From: Kitasatospora sp. NBC_01246
Lineage (GTDB): Bacteria > Actinomycetota > Actinomycetes > Streptomycetales > Streptomycetaceae
Reading direction: 5' to 3'
Length of the DNA: 64,000 bases
Assembly (NCBI RefSeq): GCF_036226505.1
Contig: NZ_CP108484.1
Coordinates: forward strand, 4,464,001 to 4,528,000
Part shown: positions 17,755-25,968 of the stretch, piece after piece
Position numbering within the stretch: the stretch's first letter is position 1
How the letters are laid out: every line of letters starts with the position of its first letter
Translations under genes and position numbers: made by a program
The notes under the pieces: generated by a model
Databases searched by the model: none
The model's input: the letters and a program-made list of their open reading frames with translations, nothing else
What the model was told of the DNA's origin: nothing

Positions 17755-18087
17755 ATGACGGCGTACCTGCTGGTGGGAGCGGCCATCGCGGCCGAGGTGA
17801 CGGCGACACTGGCCCTGCGGGCCTCGCACGGACTGACCAGGCTCGCGCCCAGCGTGGTGGTCGCGATCGGCTACGTCGCCGCGTTCGTGCTGCTGGCCCA
17901 GGCGCTGAAGTCGTTGAACGTGGGCCCGGTGTACGCCGTCTGGTCCGGGCTCGGCACGGTCGGGGCGCTGGTCGGCGGCGCGGTCGTGTTCGGCGAGCCG
18001 GTCAAACCGGCCTCGCTGATCGGGGCCGTGCTGGTGGTCGGCGGGGTCGCGGTGATGTACCTCGGCGGCGGGCTGAGCCACGAGTGA
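17755..18087 (+). CDS. Small multidrug resistance (SMR) efflux protein
   Basis: This 110-residue protein has four hydrophobic segments. The essential membrane-embedded Glu of SMR proteins is present in AAIAAEVTATLALR (position 14), followed by the conserved VYAVWSGLGTVGA in helix 3 and GVAVMYL in helix 4. Family members form antiparallel dimers and exchange protons for lipophilic cations, biocides or guanidinium. It is co-transcribed with the upstream TetR gene. A Gdx-type guanidinium exporter versus a Qac-type drug pump cannot be decided by eye. Confidence 0.9.
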   Translation: MTAYLLVGAAIAAEVTATLALRASHGLTRLAPSVVVAIGYVAAFVLLAQALKSLNVGPVYAVWSGLGTVGALVGGAVVFGEPVKPASLIGAVLVVGGVAVMYLGGGLSHE

Positions 18088-18136
18088 GCTCCTGACCCGG
18101 GGCGCCGCCCGGCGCCCCGCCGCGGGGTGCGCCCCG

Positions 18137-19165
18137 CTACTCCCACTCCCAGCGGATGCCGACGTGGCCGGGCTGCTGGTCGGGGGCGAGCACGTGGGCG
18201 CTGGCCGAGGCACCGATCCACAGCTGCTCGCGGCGGCGGTCGACGTCCTCGCCCGGAGCGCGGTCGTAGCGCTCGCAGTGGACGGGCACGGCCGCCGGGT
18301 CGAAGTGCACCTGGAGCACGTACTCGCGCACCGGGATGGCGAACCGGCGGCTGTACTCCATGGTCGGGCCGCCGGGCGGGATCTCCACCTCGTACTCGAA
18401 GACCGTGCTGTCCCCGTGGCCGAGCGGGCGGTCCAGCATCAGCTCGCCGACCACCAGGCCGGCCTTGGGCCTGCGGCGGACCCGGCCGAGGCGGCCGTGC
18501 CGGACCGAGGTGATCTCGGGGCAGCCGGTGGCCTCCTCGTCGGCCTTGTGCACCACCAGGCAGCGGCCGACGCCGCCGACGGTGGCGCGGACCACCTGGC
18601 GCATCCGCAGCAGGTTGCCGCGGCGCTCGGCGTCGACGTAGTACGAGTCGTGGATGGAGAGCCGCTCCAGCTCGCCGACCGGCGGGGCGTCCAGCTCGGC
18701 GAAGACCTCGGCGATCTGCTGCTCGCCCGGCCAGACGTCCTCCAGCCGCAGGTGCGCGGTGTTGGCGGCGGCGGCCCAGCGGCCCCGCGGGCGCGGCGGG
18801 CCGAGCAGGGCGGAGAGGGTGGAGTGCGGCAGGCCGAGCAGTTCCTCCAGCAGGTGGACGGCGCGCAGTGAACTGGCCCGCTCGGGCTGGCTGCGGCCGC
18901 GCCGCCAGTAACTCAGCGTGGTCACGCTGACCCTGACCCCGCGTTGGGCGAGAGCGGCGCGGATCCGGTCGAGGCTCAGGCCGCTGGCCTCGATGGCCAG
19001 GTGCAGGGTGTCGGCGAAGCCCCCGGCGGGGGCGGGCCGGCCGGTGCCCGGGGCGGCGGCGGGTGTGGTGGCGGTCGCGGCGGGGGGCACGGCGGCGGGT
19101 GCGGGCGCGCCGGGGCGCGGTCCGACCAGCCGGAGCCGGGCGTCCTGGGGGTGTTGTGAGCCCAT
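18137..19165 (-). CDS. Helix-turn-helix transcriptional regulator (Streptomyces-type, XRE-like)
   Basis: This 342-residue protein starts at the ATG at 19165 after GGGAAGG. A Pro/Ala-rich tail leads into an HTH of XRE type (LDRIRAALAQRGVRVSVTTLSYWRRG, shown in parts: LAQRGVRVSV, TLSYWRRGRSQPE) near residues 65-95. A large C-terminal domain follows, with LSIHDSYYVDAERRGNLLR and beta-rich segments. Such proteins are numerous in Streptomyces, and their ligands are unknown. A promoter-like pair TAGGGT (19251-19256) and ATGACG (19275-19280), 18 bp apart on the minus strand, lies upstream. Confidence 0.75.
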   Translation of the reverse strand: MGSQHPQDARLRLVGPRPGAPAPAAVPPAATATTPAAAPGTGRPAPAGGFADTLHLAIEASGLSLDRIRAALAQRGVRVSVTTLSYWRRGRSQPERASSLRAVHLLEELLGLPHSTLSALLGPPRPRGRWAAAANTAHLRLEDVWPGEQQIAEVFAELDAPPVGELERLSIHDSYYVDAERRGNLLRMRQVVRATVGGVGRCLVVHKADEEATGCPEITSVRHGRLGRVRRRPKAGLVVGELMLDRPLGHGDSTVFEYEVEIPPGGPTMEYSRRFAIPVREYVLQVHFDPAAVPVHCERYDRAPGEDVDRRREQLWIGASASAHVLAPDQQPGHVGIRWEWE

Positions 19166-19250
19166 GCGGTTACCTTCCCCAGCAAGCGGGTTCGGCGCGG
19201 TCGGTCCGGCGCCGGAGGGCGCCGTGAACGGCTTCACCGAGCTGTGGGGA

Positions 19251-19280
19251 ACCCTATGCACGGTCGAGAGGCTACGTCAT
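19251..19280 (-). promoter_or_regulatory. Candidate sigma-70-type promoter of the HTH regulator
   Basis: On the minus strand ATGACG (-35) and TAGGGT (-10) are separated by 18 bp and lie about 85 bp upstream of the HTH regulator start at 19165. Both hexamers are close to the housekeeping pattern used in Streptomyces. No experimental support is available. Confidence 0.35.
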
Positions 19281-19355
19281 CAGTCGTGCGTATGACAGTG
19301 GTCACGAGGGGTGGGCCACAGGGTTATCGATCTTGAAACAGAACGGAAACACGCC

Positions 19356-19387
19356 GTCGGGGCGGTCCCGGTGCGGACCGCCCCGAC
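19356..19387 (-). terminator. Rho-independent-type hairpin after the sedolisin gene
   Basis: There is a 13-bp perfect stem (GTCGGGGCGGTCC and its complement) with a 6-nt loop, 21 bp beyond the S53 peptidase stop. No U-tract follows, as is usual in this group. Confidence 0.7.
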
Positions 19388-19408
19388 AGCGTGGGGTCGC
19401 GGAGGTGA

Positions 19409-21568
19409 TCAGGAGACGCTGAGCGCGGCGTCGTCGATCACGAAGCTGGTCTTGAGCGAGGCGTCCTCGGTGCCGGTGAACTTGACCGCCACCGTCTGGC
19501 CCGCGAAGGCCGACAGGTCGAAGGACTTCTGGACGAAGCCGGTGGCCGCGTTGGCGTTGGACAGGGTGGCCAGCGTGGTCGAGCCGGCCTGGACGGTCAG
19601 CTTGTCGTACGCGGTGGAGCCGGACTCGGCGGTGTCGACGTGCACCCAGAAGGAGAGCGTGGCCTTGCAGCCGGCCGGGATCGACACGGTCTGCGCCAGG
19701 GTGTCGGTGTGGGCGCTGCCGTAGCCGTCCAGCCAGGCCTTCCAGGAGCCGGCGTGCGCGGCCTCGCCGGAGGCGTTGTCGACGACGCCGGTGGACGCCG
19801 TCCACGGCGCGGCGGTGCCGGTCTCGAAGCCGCCGTTGCCGATCAGCTGGGCCGCGGTGCAGCCGCCGGTGGGCGGCGTGGTGGTGCCGCCGAGCAGCGC
19901 CGCGTCCAGGGCGTCGGCGATCGGGCTGCCCCAGCCGGTGACCTGGTCGTAGCCGGCCTTGGTGGAGAAGTCCTGGTTCTTGCCGGTGGTCACGTCGTGG
20001 AACGTGGTGCCGTAGCCGCTGCCGTTGGCGACGGCGTACAGCCGCGGGCTGGCCTCACCGAGGACGGGCTGCCCGGCCGCCTTGGCCTTCTGGTTGAACT
20101 GCGCCGCGTAGCCGGACCAGAGCGGGGCGGCCGCGCTGGTGCCGCCGTAGACCTGCCAGCCGCCGGCGGTGTAGATGGCGAAGCCGCTGGCCGGGTCGGC
20201 GTTGGAGGAGACGTCCGGGACGGTGCGCATGGTGCCGCTCACCCCGGTGCCGGTCTGCCAGCTCGGCTTGGCGAAGACGGTGGAGACGCCGCCGCCGGCG
20301 GTGCTCCAGGCGCTCTCGGAGGAGTAGGCGCTGCCGGAGACCTTGAGGTTGGTCCCGCCGACGCCGGTCTGGTGCGGGCTGGACGCGGGGAAGTCGACCG
20401 CCTTGACGGAGGAGCCGCTGGTGGAGCGGGTGCAGTCGCGCGAGCCGTCGTCGCCGGAGGCCGAGAAGATCGAGATGCCCTGGGCGGCGGCCTGCTTGAA
20501 GGAGTTGTCGACCGCCGTCATGGAGGAGGCGGTGGTGTCGGGCTCGCAGGAGCCCCAGGAGATGGAGATGACCGAGACCCGGTTGTCCGCGACGATCTTG
20601 GCGGCCATGTCGATCTCGCCCTGGTCGCTGTTGGGGGCCTCGTAGACCAGCTGGGTCGCCTTGGGGGCGACGCCGCGCACGATCTCGCTGTCCAGCTCGA
20701 CCTCGCCCTGGCCCTCGCCGGGGGAGGAGTCGTAGTTGGCGCCGTCCACCGACACGGTGGAGACGGCCGGGCCGGTGAGCCCGTACTGGCTGTCGTAGGT
20801 CTTCAGGTTGTTGGAGCTGTAGCCGTCGAACTCCCAGAGCGCGACGCTGACGCCGGTGCCGTCGGCGCCGGTCTTGTTCAGGTTGTACGCGCCGTCGTAC
20901 TGGCTCGGGCCGAAGCCGCTGGGGGCGGCGGTGACCGCGTTCGGTGCGGCCGGCGTGGACGGCTTCACGTTGCGGGTGGTGCGGACGGTGTGGTTGTTCA
21001 GGCCGGATATGCCCTGCACCACGCCGGCGAGGTCGGCCGGCACGGAGGCCGCCGCGTCGTTGGCGAAGAAGGTGCGCTGCTGCTGCGGGTCCAGGTAGGC
21101 GCTCTCGTGGGTGCCGAAGGCCTTGGCGATCTGCTCGGCGGTGCCGTGCGCGTCGACCACCTGGCGGTTGTCGCTGACGGCGGAGACGGTCAGGCCCTGG
21201 GCGGTCAGATAGCCGCGGACCTGGTCGACGGCGGCCTGGGTCGGGCCGAACCGGTCGGTGAACTGCTGCGGCGTCAGGTGGGTGCCGAACTCGGGGGCGC
21301 CGGGGGTGGCGATCGCGGCGAGGAAGCGGTCCAGCTCGGCGGTGTCGCGCAGCTTCAGGCTGACCGCGACGGAGAGCTGCTGCTCGGCGGGGACATCGCC
21401 CTTCTTCTCGGAACGGGCCACCGCGGGGGTCACGGTGTTCGGCAGCGAGACGCGCGGCGCGGCGGCGTTGGGGGCCGGGGCGGCCTGCGCGGCGGTCACG
21501 CCGAGCGAGACCGCGGACAGCGGCAGGACGGCGAGTGCCGCGACGAGGGCGAGGGAGCGAGGGCGCAC
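19409..21568 (-). CDS. Secreted S53-family (sedolisin) serine-carboxyl peptidase with C-terminal binding domain
   Basis: This 719-residue protein starts at the GTG at 21568 behind a strong GAGGAGG. A signal peptide (about residues 1-30) is followed by the sedolisin pro-domain (activation domain with LTPQQFTDRFGPT). The catalytic domain has GEVELDSEIV (Glu and Asp of the triad), SGDDGS (oxyanion Asp) and GGTSAAAPLW (catalytic Ser). A Thr/Pro linker leads to a C-terminal jelly-roll-like domain with IGNGGFETGTAAPW, as in carbohydrate- or protein-binding modules. It is an extracellular acid protease. It is divergent from the CGNR regulator across a 260-bp AT-richer gap. Confidence 0.9.
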   Translation of the reverse strand: MRPRSLALVAALAVLPLSAVSLGVTAAQAAPAPNAAAPRVSLPNTVTPAVARSEKKGDVPAEQQLSVAVSLKLRDTAELDRFLAAIATPGAPEFGTHLTPQQFTDRFGPTQAAVDQVRGYLTAQGLTVSAVSDNRQVVDAHGTAEQIAKAFGTHESAYLDPQQQRTFFANDAAASVPADLAGVVQGISGLNNHTVRTTRNVKPSTPAAPNAVTAAPSGFGPSQYDGAYNLNKTGADGTGVSVALWEFDGYSSNNLKTYDSQYGLTGPAVSTVSVDGANYDSSPGEGQGEVELDSEIVRGVAPKATQLVYEAPNSDQGEIDMAAKIVADNRVSVISISWGSCEPDTTASSMTAVDNSFKQAAAQGISIFSASGDDGSRDCTRSTSGSSVKAVDFPASSPHQTGVGGTNLKVSGSAYSSESAWSTAGGGVSTVFAKPSWQTGTGVSGTMRTVPDVSSNADPASGFAIYTAGGWQVYGGTSAAAPLWSGYAAQFNQKAKAAGQPVLGEASPRLYAVANGSGYGTTFHDVTTGKNQDFSTKAGYDQVTGWGSPIADALDAALLGGTTTPPTGGCTAAQLIGNGGFETGTAAPWTASTGVVDNASGEAAHAGSWKAWLDGYGSAHTDTLAQTVSIPAGCKATLSFWVHVDTAESGSTAYDKLTVQAGSTTLATLSNANAATGFVQKSFDLSAFAGQTVAVKFTGTEDASLKTSFVIDDAALSVS

Positions 21569-21830
21569 GGAATCCTCCTCTGGCCGGCATGTGGGGGCCG
21601 GCAGGGGCCAGGGCGTCTCTGGGGTGAAACGCTGGCTAGAACATGACAGAGCGGTTCCGGGAATTGGCTTATGGTCAAGCAATTCGTTGCTAAAGAACAG
21701 TCAACTGTGGAGAACGGAATGGAGGAGTCTTCATACAGTTAACGGCCGGAATTCACGCTCCGGACCGCCCCGATTCGGCGGCCGCGGGCGACGTAGAATC
21801 GGGTACCGGGCGAGACCGAGGGAGTACCCG

Positions 21831-22397
21831 ATGACCGACCGGACGGCAGACCCGCGCGACCCCCGCCCGCTGACCGGCGAGCCGCTCGCGCTCGACCTGC
21901 TCAACACGCGGTGGGCGGGCAGCCCGGTGAACGACCTGCTGGACCGGCCGGACGGCTTCGGGGTCTGGCTCTCCTCCGCCGGGCTGGCGGACCGCTGCGA
22001 GGCCGACGACGCGGGGCTCGTGGCGCTGCGGCAGGCCCGGGAGGCGCTCGCCGCGGCGGTCCGGGACCTGGACGCCCGGGGTGAGGTGACGGCGCCCGCG
22101 GCGGCCGGTCTGAACGAGGTGCTGCGGCACGGGCGGCTGCGGCGCGAGCTCGGTCCGGCGGGGCCGGCGGCGCACGTCGAGGTGGACGGGCCGCAGTGGC
22201 TGGCGGCCTGGCTGGCGGTCGACGACTTCCTCGACCTGCTCGCCCGGGGCACCCTCCGGATCAAGAAATGTGCCCACGAGGCCTGCATTCTGCACTTCTT
22301 CGACACATCGCAGAACGGCCGCCGGCGGTGGTGCTCGATGGCGGTGTGCGGAAACCGCGCGAAAGCGGCACGGCATTACGAGAAGGCGCGCGCCTAA
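21831..22397 (+). CDS. CGNR zinc-finger (ABATE domain) putative regulator
   Basis: The protein has 188 residues and starts at the ATG at 21831 after GAGGGAG. The N-terminal ABATE-type ligand-binding domain has LALDLLNTRW. The C-terminal CGNR zinc finger has KKCAHEACILHFFDTS and RWCSMAVCGNRAKAARHYEK, with four Cys ligands. These are predicted DNA-binding regulators. A good -10 hexamer TAGAAT sits at 21794-21799. It is convergent with the hydroxylase gene and shares a bidirectional terminator with it. Confidence 0.85.
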   Translation: MTDRTADPRDPRPLTGEPLALDLLNTRWAGSPVNDLLDRPDGFGVWLSSAGLADRCEADDAGLVALRQAREALAAAVRDLDARGEVTAPAAAGLNEVLRHGRLRRELGPAGPAAHVEVDGPQWLAAWLAVDDFLDLLARGTLRIKKCAHEACILHFFDTSQNGRRRWCSMAVCGNRAKAARHYEKARA

Positions 22398-22402
22398 GGC
22401 CG

Positions 22403-22434
22403 GCGTGCGGGGGCGGTGAACCGCCCCCGCACGC
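22403..22434. terminator. Bidirectional terminator between CGNR regulator and hydroxylase
   Basis: There is a 14-bp perfect stem (GCGTGCGGGGGCGG with complement) and a TGAA tetraloop between two convergent genes. Confidence 0.8.
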
Positions 22435-22439
22435 GGTCC

Positions 22440-23969
22440 TCAGCCCTGGTCGGGGGCGCCGAGCCACTGGGCCAGCGCGGCGCGGACCTCGCCCTGGCCC
22501 GGGTCGACGGCGGCCCAGGCGGCGTAGCCGTCGGGGCGGACCAGCAGCACGGTGTCACGCAGCTTGCCGTGCGGGTCGGCCGGCGCGACGGTCTGCAGCC
22601 GGCCCGCCCACGGCTCGGCGGCGGGCAGCTGGTCATTGCTGACCAGCACGAACGTGCCCGCGCGCAGTGCCTCGTAGAGCCGCTCGGGCGCGGCCGGCCC
22701 GTCCTCCCGGGCCTCCTCCAGGGCGGTCAGCCGCAGGTCCGGCACGCGCCGGCCGGCCAGCGGGTGGGCGTCCTTCGGCGCCGCGTAGCGGATGCCGATC
22801 CCGGACACCGTCCGGGCGCCGCGCTCGGCGACCACGTCCAGGTGGTCGGCCAGCGTGGTGAGGGCGCCGCGCAGCACCCGGGTGGGAGCGGACTGGGCGA
22901 GGGCGAGCCGGATCAGCGCGCCGGAGGTGCGCAGCACCGACTTGCCGACCGGGTGCCGCTCGGTCTGGTAGGTGTCCAGCAGGGCGTCGGTGGCGTGGCC
23001 GCGGACGGCGGCGACGAGCTTCCAGGAGAGGTTGGCGGCGTCCTGGAGGCCGGTGTTCATGCCCTGGCCGCCGGCCGGGGAGTGGCAGTGCGCCGCGTCG
23101 CCGGCCAGGAAGACCCGGCCGGAGCGGTAGTTCGGCACCTGCCGCTCGTCGCTGTGGAAGGTGGAGCTCCACCGGGCGTCGTGCAGCCCGTAGTCCTCGC
23201 CGAGGGCGGTGCGGGTCATCTCGGCGATCCGCTCCAGCGAGGGCGGGGCGCCGTCCGCGTGCTGCTCGGCGCGGTCCCAGGCGATGACCCGGTACCAGCC
23301 GTCGCCGAACGGCGCGAGGAAGGCGAAGCCGCCCTCGCCGGCGCCGACGGTCAGCAACTCGTCGGGCGCGCGGTCCAGCCGGACGTCGGCCAGGACGACG
23401 GAGTTGACCACCGACTCGCCGGGGAAGGGGATGCCGAGCAGGTCGCGGACGGTGGAGTGGACGCCGTCGGTGCCGACCACGTAGGCGGCCCGGTGGGTCT
23501 CGGTGGTGCCGTCCGCGGGCGCCTCCCCGCTGCGGGCGCGGGGGCGGGTCTCGACGGTGACGCCCTCGGCGTCCTGCCGCAGCCCGACCACCTCGGCGCC
23601 GCGCAGGAGGGTCGCGCCGGCCTTCAGCGCGCGCTCCTGGAGGAGGCGTTCGGTGTGGTACTGCGGGGTGATCAGGACGAACGGGAAGCGGCTCGGCAGG
23701 GCGGCGAGGTCGACCCGGAGCCGGTCGAAGAGCCGCAGCGAGCTGAGCGGGCGGCCGGTGGCGATCAGGTCGTCGGCCAGGCCCCGGGCGTCCAGCAGCT
23801 CCAGGCTGCGGGCGTGCACCGCGAAGGCCCGGGTGAGGTTGGACTCGGTGTCGCGCTTCTCCAGGACGGTGACCCGGATCCCGGCAGTGGCGAGGTCCCC
23901 GGCCAGCAGCAGGCCGGTCGGTCCGGCCCCGACGATCAGGACGTCGGTGACGGTCTGCTTCGCGGTCAT
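22440..23969 (-). CDS. FAD-dependent aromatic hydroxylase/monooxygenase (PHBH fold)
   Basis: This 509-residue flavoprotein has GAGPTG near the N-terminus (FAD Rossmann), the DG motif GTDGVHSTVRDLLGI, and FLAGDAAHCHSPAGGQGMNTGLQDA (shown in parts: LAGDAAHCHSP, GGQGMNTGLQDA) for FAD ribityl binding. A C-terminal thioredoxin-like domain without catalytic cysteines matches the PgaE/MtmOIV/rifampicin-monooxygenase branch. Such enzymes hydroxylate polyketides, phenols or antibiotics with NADPH and O2. There is no polyketide cluster nearby, so a detoxifying or resistance role is as likely as biosynthesis. Confidence 0.85.
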   Translation of the reverse strand: MTAKQTVTDVLIVGAGPTGLLLAGDLATAGIRVTVLEKRDTESNLTRAFAVHARSLELLDARGLADDLIATGRPLSSLRLFDRLRVDLAALPSRFPFVLITPQYHTERLLQERALKAGATLLRGAEVVGLRQDAEGVTVETRPRARSGEAPADGTTETHRAAYVVGTDGVHSTVRDLLGIPFPGESVVNSVVLADVRLDRAPDELLTVGAGEGGFAFLAPFGDGWYRVIAWDRAEQHADGAPPSLERIAEMTRTALGEDYGLHDARWSSTFHSDERQVPNYRSGRVFLAGDAAHCHSPAGGQGMNTGLQDAANLSWKLVAAVRGHATDALLDTYQTERHPVGKSVLRTSGALIRLALAQSAPTRVLRGALTTLADHLDVVAERGARTVSGIGIRYAAPKDAHPLAGRRVPDLRLTALEEAREDGPAAPERLYEALRAGTFVLVSNDQLPAAEPWAGRLQTVAPADPHGKLRDTVLLVRPDGYAAWAAVDPGQGEVRAALAQWLGAPDQG

Positions 23970-24075
23970 GTGTCAGCTCCCGGTGCTCGGACGGAGGTTG
24001 GACGCCGGTCCGGGCGCCCTCCCGGCCTCCATCATCGCTGGCGCGGGCGGGGCTGTGAATTCCCGCGGGACGGAA

Positions 24076-24107
24076 CCGGGCCCCGGCGTGGCACCGCCGG
24101 GGCCCGG
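24076..24107 (-). terminator. Hairpin terminator after paaN
   Basis: A 13-bp perfect stem (CCGGGCCCCGGCG with complement) and a 6-nt loop lie 13 bp beyond the PaaN stop. Confidence 0.75.
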
Positions 24108-24119
24108 AACCGGATCGGC

Positions 24120-25820
24120 TCAGCTGTGGCGGCGGATCTCCACGGTGCGGAACCGGTTGGCGACGAAGGCGCCGTCGCAGTAGGCGGCGTTGGCGGCCGG
24201 GTTGGCGCCGGTGCCGTGCAGGTCGGAGAAGGCGGCGGTCTGGTTGGCGTACACGCCGCCGGTGAGGTTGAGCGAGAGCGAGACGCCGGAGTCGAGCGCG
24301 GCCTCGACCAGCGCGGCCTCGACCTCGGACGAGGTGGTGTAGCCGGAGGCGGTCATCGCGCCCTGGGTCCGGACGGTGTCGCGCAGCAGCTCGACCGCGG
24401 CGGCGGTGGACTCCACCGCGACGGCGAAGGAGACCGGGCCGAAGCACTCGTCGCGCAGGACCGCGCGGTCGTCCGGCTTGTCGGCGTCCAGCTTGACCAG
24501 CGCTGGCGTGCGGATTGTCGCGGCGGGGAACTCCGTGGAGGTCACCACCCGCGGGGCGAGGGCGAGTTCGCCGTACTCGCCGCCGGCCGCGGCCACCGAG
24601 CGCTGCAGCACACCGGGGTTGACCACGGCGCCGAGCACGGCCGTGGCGCGGGCGTCGTCGGAGAGCAGGCCCTCGATCGCGCTTGCGAGGTCGGTGACCA
24701 CCTCGTCGTAGGACTTGGCGCCCTGGTCGGTGTCGATGCCGGTGCGCGGGATCAGCAGGTTCTGCGGGGTGGTGCACATCTGGCCGCTGTAGAGCGAGAG
24801 CGAGAAGGCCAGGTTGCCCAGCATGCCCCGGTAGTCGTCGGTGGAGTCGACGACCACGGTGTTCACGCCGGCCTTCTCGGTGTACACCTCGGCCTGGCGC
24901 GCGTTCTCCTCCAGCCAGTCGCCGAAGGCGGTCGAGCCGGTGTAGTCGATCAGCTTGACCTCGGGGCGGACGGCGAGCGTCTGGGCGACGGTGCCGCCCT
25001 CGTGCTCGGCGGCCAGGCAGACCAGGTTCGGGTCGAAGCCGGCCTCGGCGAGCACCTCGCGGGCGGTCCGCACGGTCAGCGCGAGCGGCAGCACGGCGCG
25101 CGGGTGCGGCTTGACCAGCACCGGGTTGCCGGTGGCCAGCGAGGCGAACAGACCGGGGTAGCCGTTCCAGGTGGGGAAGGTGTTGCAGCCGATCAGCAGC
25201 GCGAGGCCGCGCGGGACGACGGTGAACTCCTTGGTCATCACCAGCGGGTCGCGCTTGCCCTGCGGCTTGGTCCAGCCGGCGCTGGCGGGCAGCCGGGTCT
25301 GCTCGGCGTAGGCGTAGGTGACCGCCTCCAGACCGCGGTCCTGGGCGTGCGGGCCGCCGGCCTGGAAGGCCATGCCGTAGGCCTGGCCGGTGGTGTGCAT
25401 CACCGCGTGCGCGAACTCGTGCGAGCGCGCGTTGATCCGGGCCAGGATCTCCAGGCAGACGGCGGCGCGGGTGAGCGGGGTCGCGGCGGCCCAGCCGGGC
25501 CGGGCCGCGAGCAGCGCGGCGATCAGCGTGTCCGCGTCGGCGTGCGGGTAGCCGATGCCCATCTCGACGCCGTACGGGGACGCCTCGCCGCCGATCAGGT
25601 CGCCGTCGGCCGGGTGGCCGTCGAGGGCGAACGGGAGGTTCAGCAGCGCCTCGAAGGCGGCCTTGCCGTCCGCGGCGCCGCTCTCGCCGTAGGCCTTCGG
25701 GAACTCGGGGTAGGGCGACCAGTAGTCGCGGGACGCGGCGGCGGCGAGCGCGGCGTCCAGGGTGGCCTGGTGGCGTTCGACCAGCTCGGCGACGAGGGGG
25801 TGGGTGACCGCTGCGGACAT
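24120..25820 (-). CDS. paaN: Phenylacetate degradation protein PaaN (ring-opening aldehyde dehydrogenase type)
   Basis: This 566-residue member of the aldehyde dehydrogenase superfamily has the long N-terminus and internal features of stand-alone PaaN. The active-site Cys is in YSGQMCTTPQN and the nucleotide-binding region in LIGCNTFPTWNGYPGLFASL (segment VLVKPHPRAVLPL follows). In the phenylacetyl-CoA pathway such enzymes oxidise the aldehyde formed by ring cleavage. No paaABCDE genes are in the window. An ACCGA-N4-TCGGT site 45 bp upstream suggests control by the nearby TetR regulator at 27364. Confidence 0.85.
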   Translation of the reverse strand: MSAAVTHPLVAELVERHQATLDAALAAAASRDYWSPYPEFPKAYGESGAADGKAAFEALLNLPFALDGHPADGDLIGGEASPYGVEMGIGYPHADADTLIAALLAARPGWAAATPLTRAAVCLEILARINARSHEFAHAVMHTTGQAYGMAFQAGGPHAQDRGLEAVTYAYAEQTRLPASAGWTKPQGKRDPLVMTKEFTVVPRGLALLIGCNTFPTWNGYPGLFASLATGNPVLVKPHPRAVLPLALTVRTAREVLAEAGFDPNLVCLAAEHEGGTVAQTLAVRPEVKLIDYTGSTAFGDWLEENARQAEVYTEKAGVNTVVVDSTDDYRGMLGNLAFSLSLYSGQMCTTPQNLLIPRTGIDTDQGAKSYDEVVTDLASAIEGLLSDDARATAVLGAVVNPGVLQRSVAAAGGEYGELALAPRVVTSTEFPAATIRTPALVKLDADKPDDRAVLRDECFGPVSFAVAVESTAAAVELLRDTVRTQGAMTASGYTTSSEVEAALVEAALDSGVSLSLNLTGGVYANQTAAFSDLHGTGANPAANAAYCDGAFVANRFRTVEIRRHS

Positions 25821-25864
25821 GGTGTGCGCTCCTCAGAGGGGAGGACGGGACACGTCACAGAGTA

Positions 25865-25878
25865 ACCGAACGATCGGT
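25865..25878. promoter_or_regulatory. PaaR-like TetR operator upstream of paaN
   Basis: ACCGA-ACGA-TCGGT is an imperfectly spaced palindrome, followed by CGG. The same architecture occurs at 28838-28851 upstream of the dehydrogenase operon. It resembles the ACCG-N6-CGGT core reported for PaaR-type TetR regulators of phenylacetate genes in actinobacteria. It lies 45 bp upstream of the paaN start. Confidence 0.55.
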
Positions 25879-25917
25879 CGGCTCAAGAGGGTGTGCGGGT
25901 CGGATCCGGAGAACGCG

Positions 25918-25948
25918 CGGGGGCGCGTCCGCAGCGGACGCGCCCCCG
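25918..25948 (-). terminator. Hairpin terminator after the GT-C gene
   Basis: A 14-bp perfect stem (CGGGGGCGCGTCCG with complement) and a CAG loop lie 20 bp beyond the stop of the mannosyltransferase-like gene. Confidence 0.75.
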
Positions 25949-25968
25949 GGGCGGAGCGGGGTACCGGT

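Noticed and set aside
19640..21646. Long plus-strand frame opposite the sedolisin gene
   Set aside because: It is a Gly/Ala/Arg/Val-rich shadow of a real gene with clear motifs on the minus strand. It has no ribosome-binding site or recognisable domain.
22416..25865. Long plus-strand frame across the hydroxylase and paaN genes
   Set aside because: It spans two real genes and their terminator on the other strand, and its composition is that of an antisense shadow.
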